A DNA stretch of 64,000 nt from assembly GCA_020746105.1 (NCBI GenBank), contig CM036621.1:54222264-54286263 (forward strand), written 5' to 3'. Below the pieces are notes generated by a model that was given only the letters and a program-made list of their open reading frames with translations, was not told the origin of the DNA and did no database searches. Position 1 is the stretch's first letter; each line of letters begins with the position of its first letter. Shown here piece by piece: positions 61,694 through 64,000 of this stretch. This DNA comes from Trogon surrucura (lineage: Eukaryota; Chordata; Aves; Trogoniformes; Trogonidae). Both the position numbers and the translations under genes were made by a program.

Positions 61694-64000
61694 CTATAAA
61701 AACAAGAGATAATACAGTTTGTATATTTAAAGTATTCCCAAACTTCACTCTTTTCCTTTTTTAAGTAAAACTTATCCACCATTGGGAATACAAAAATAAC
61801 AGTCTTATTTCAAAACAGCTAACAATAAACACACAGATTCAGAAAAACACATACATTTGTGTTTAAATACAGTATGACTTAAGTAGACGCTACAGCACTG
61901 CCCTGTGCTGACGTGCTTTTCTCAGGGTTAGCACGCTACTGTCAGCGAGAATTTTACGCTGTTCCAAAATATTTTTGGGCTGAACAAAGAAACACATAGC
62001 GGTATTTAAATTCATGGGGGTGGAGGATGTCAATACTTTAAAAAATTTAGTGCTGACTGAAAAACTGCACGAATGTGACACAACCATGGAAGCTGTACTG
62101 AGTGACCAGATATCTATTTATAAGTACATAATAATTACATTCCAAAGACAACACAGCGAGAGAGTACAGAGTTTCCCTAGCTGCCCAACCTATACATCTG
62201 TAGCGATGAAAGCTTCTTGATGCAGTTAGGTACACACACGCACATCTTTACCACCACGTACCCCTCCTCCCGTCTCCTCTGCAAGCTTATACCAGGCGTA
62301 GCGTTTCCGAAAACTGTGCCCCAGTCACTGACTCCTCCACAACTTGAGGCACACAAGAAGGTCAAGATGAAGCAACAACAAAGCGTGAAGCCTGCTGACC
62401 AAACTCACATTAATGTTGACATGAAAATGACAAAAAAGAAAACCACTAGAAAAATAATTTTTTGCCTCAGCTAACTTGGCGTTTCACAATGATCTTCCTT
62501 TTGGTCCAGACTAATACAAAATGATCAGGTAAGGCGTATACAGCTTCATCAACAAGTGACTCAGATACATGTGGCTGGGTGTAAACTGTGTTAACAGTTC
62601 CAGGAAAACAATTAATTCTCCCTGAATCTAAACAAATTAGAAGATTTGCAGTTCTCAATCAACAGGACTCTTGTCACCCCAGAGCTCTCTCCAAGAGCAG
62701 AGGAGGTAACAGCAGCAGTTAAAGCACTTTCCATGCCCCACTACCTGATGTGGCACAGTTCTCCTGACATACAATGACAAACACTTTACCTAATAAACAT
62801 TGCAAGAAATTTCTTCATCTTAAGGTGTTCATTTATTTCACTTTTCATGAATTCCTTAGGATTATTCTAAAGTTGTTCTTACCTAATCATGAAAGGAGAC
62901 CACACAACTGATACACACACAACTAGTTAGGTAACGTCAAGACAATCACAGAAACAAGCTTAAAGAACTGATTTACTTTCTCTCTCCCTGTTATTCAAAC
63001 TCTCTCTATAAAAATACTAGAACATCAAATCTTACCTGACACTTTCAAGATATATGTATCTCCTATGATTATATCCTATAATATCCTCCAATTAATAGTA
63101 TACTGAAACAGAGAGACACACATCTAAAGAACTCATTTGCCTAAGGGAAGAAATGAATGTATGAGTCGGAAAACTGAAACGAAAAATCCTGAAGCGCTTC
63201 TAAGGAAGAAACTGACATTTTCAGGTCTTCCATTCATATATAATTTGGTTGCTAGAAATGTGTCAGCTCATATTTACCAAAGCATATTTCAGAGACACAC
63301 CAAACCTCTTGAATAATTACATAGAAAACTTGCTCTCCTTTCCCTTATGGAGCCTGTTTCCTTTCCACAGCCATACGACTAGCTCTTACAACACAGAATT
63401 TGTTTATTTGTCCAAAGCATATAGGAAACTATTTCCAATAACAAAGACAACTCTCTTTGTACTTTACTCCTGCATTAGAGGGAAACTTCCCAGTTGTTGG
63501 CACTCCAGACCATTGCTATGCCCCGCAACTATACACAGCCACAAGGCTGTCTTAGATCCAGACACCAACAGATCATAGCAATTTTCTCCAGTACTGAGAA
63601 AAAACAAACCCTACAGTATTTTTCGTTTATTTCTAAAATGACTGTTCATGTTGCTTTGGGAGTCCATCAGGATTCAAGAAGTTCCGCAACTGTTGCTGGG
63701 CTACAAGTCAAACAACTGCCAGAAATGGGCTGGGTTCAGGGAAAATGATGTGCAGAAATCAGTGCCCAAAAGTGGATAAACCCCCCAGGTCTTCACCTGC
63801 TCATTTATCTAGAAGGATGGCAAAAGGTTTGACTGTTGTATCGGCACCCAAAGCTGGCTGCCACTTTCGTTCACCTTGCAAGAGGGTTCAGCAGACGAGG
63901 ACAGGCCAGCTCCTCGCCTCCCAACTCCCACAGCAGTCAGGAGAAAAAGACACCTCCACAGCCTCCCTCCCTTCCCAACCGTACCCACACAAGCGTTCCC
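61694..64000 (-). other. PARD3B: Part of the PARD3B intron before the 172-bp exon
   Basis: This begins at the acceptor of the 172-bp exon and runs off the right edge. I looked for the preceding exon (the part encoding a DGGILDPDD-like segment) and did not find it. No repeat was recognised. The short ORFs here (for example 63249-63578) have no recognisable product. Confidence 0.75.

Noticed and set aside
61694..64000. Search for the preceding PARD3B exon
   Set aside because: No segment with the expected DGGILDPDD-type reading and splice sites was found; the exon probably lies beyond the right edge.
1..64000. CRISPR arrays, operons, tRNA or rRNA genes, phage-like modules
   Set aside because: None seen. 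The sequence is vertebrate intron, and repeated elements are explained by CR1, LTR and simple repeats.

Overview
The window reads as nuclear DNA from a bird. It is AT-rich and gene-poor. Its recognisable interspersed repeats are CR1 LINE fragments, and it also carries two solo LTRs of an endogenous retrovirus with 5-bp target duplications. I see no prokaryotic, organellar or plasmid signal. Neoaves is a reasonable guess from the CR1 and LTR types, but I cannot name the species.

The whole window appears to lie inside one very large gene, PARD3B (the PAR3-like cell-polarity scaffold), on the minus strand. Two short coding exons identify it: 61522-61693 (172 bp) and 44783-44892 (110 bp). They splice together in frame through a shared glycine codon and read as the N-terminal part of PARD3B, running from the end of the PB1-like oligomerisation domain into the conserved LLVRRSSDP segment. 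By the human gene as I remember it, these would be coding exons 3 and 4. No other exon was found, so 61694-64000 is part of the preceding intron, 44893-61521 is the complete 16.6-kb intron between the two exons, and 1-44782 is part of a very long following intron.

From left to right the window holds: a CR1 fragment cut by the window edge (1-584); an AT-rich intron with a weak coding-like remnant (about 6.6-7.95 kb); solo LTR A (11419-12254); a 41-nt poly-T tract (16160-16200); CR1 copies at 20731-21000 and 24111-24188; a TA/CA hairpin (26 kb); a 27-bp tandem duplication (28.0 kb); an isolated GC-rich island (32.75-33.14 kb); a second coding-like remnant (34.8-35.95 kb); a pair of CR1 copies in inverted orientation (38856-39285 and 39431-39753); the 110-bp exon; an older CR1-type element (51222-51500); solo LTR B (60621-61465); and the 172-bp exon.

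The main biological point is the layout around exon 61522-61693. A solo LTR with a TATA box and an ATTAAA polyadenylation signal, both in the same orientation as PARD3B, ends only 56 bp beyond the splice donor of that exon. I found no convincing undescribed multi-gene system. The window is ordinary intron with transposon traffic and a few structural curiosities.
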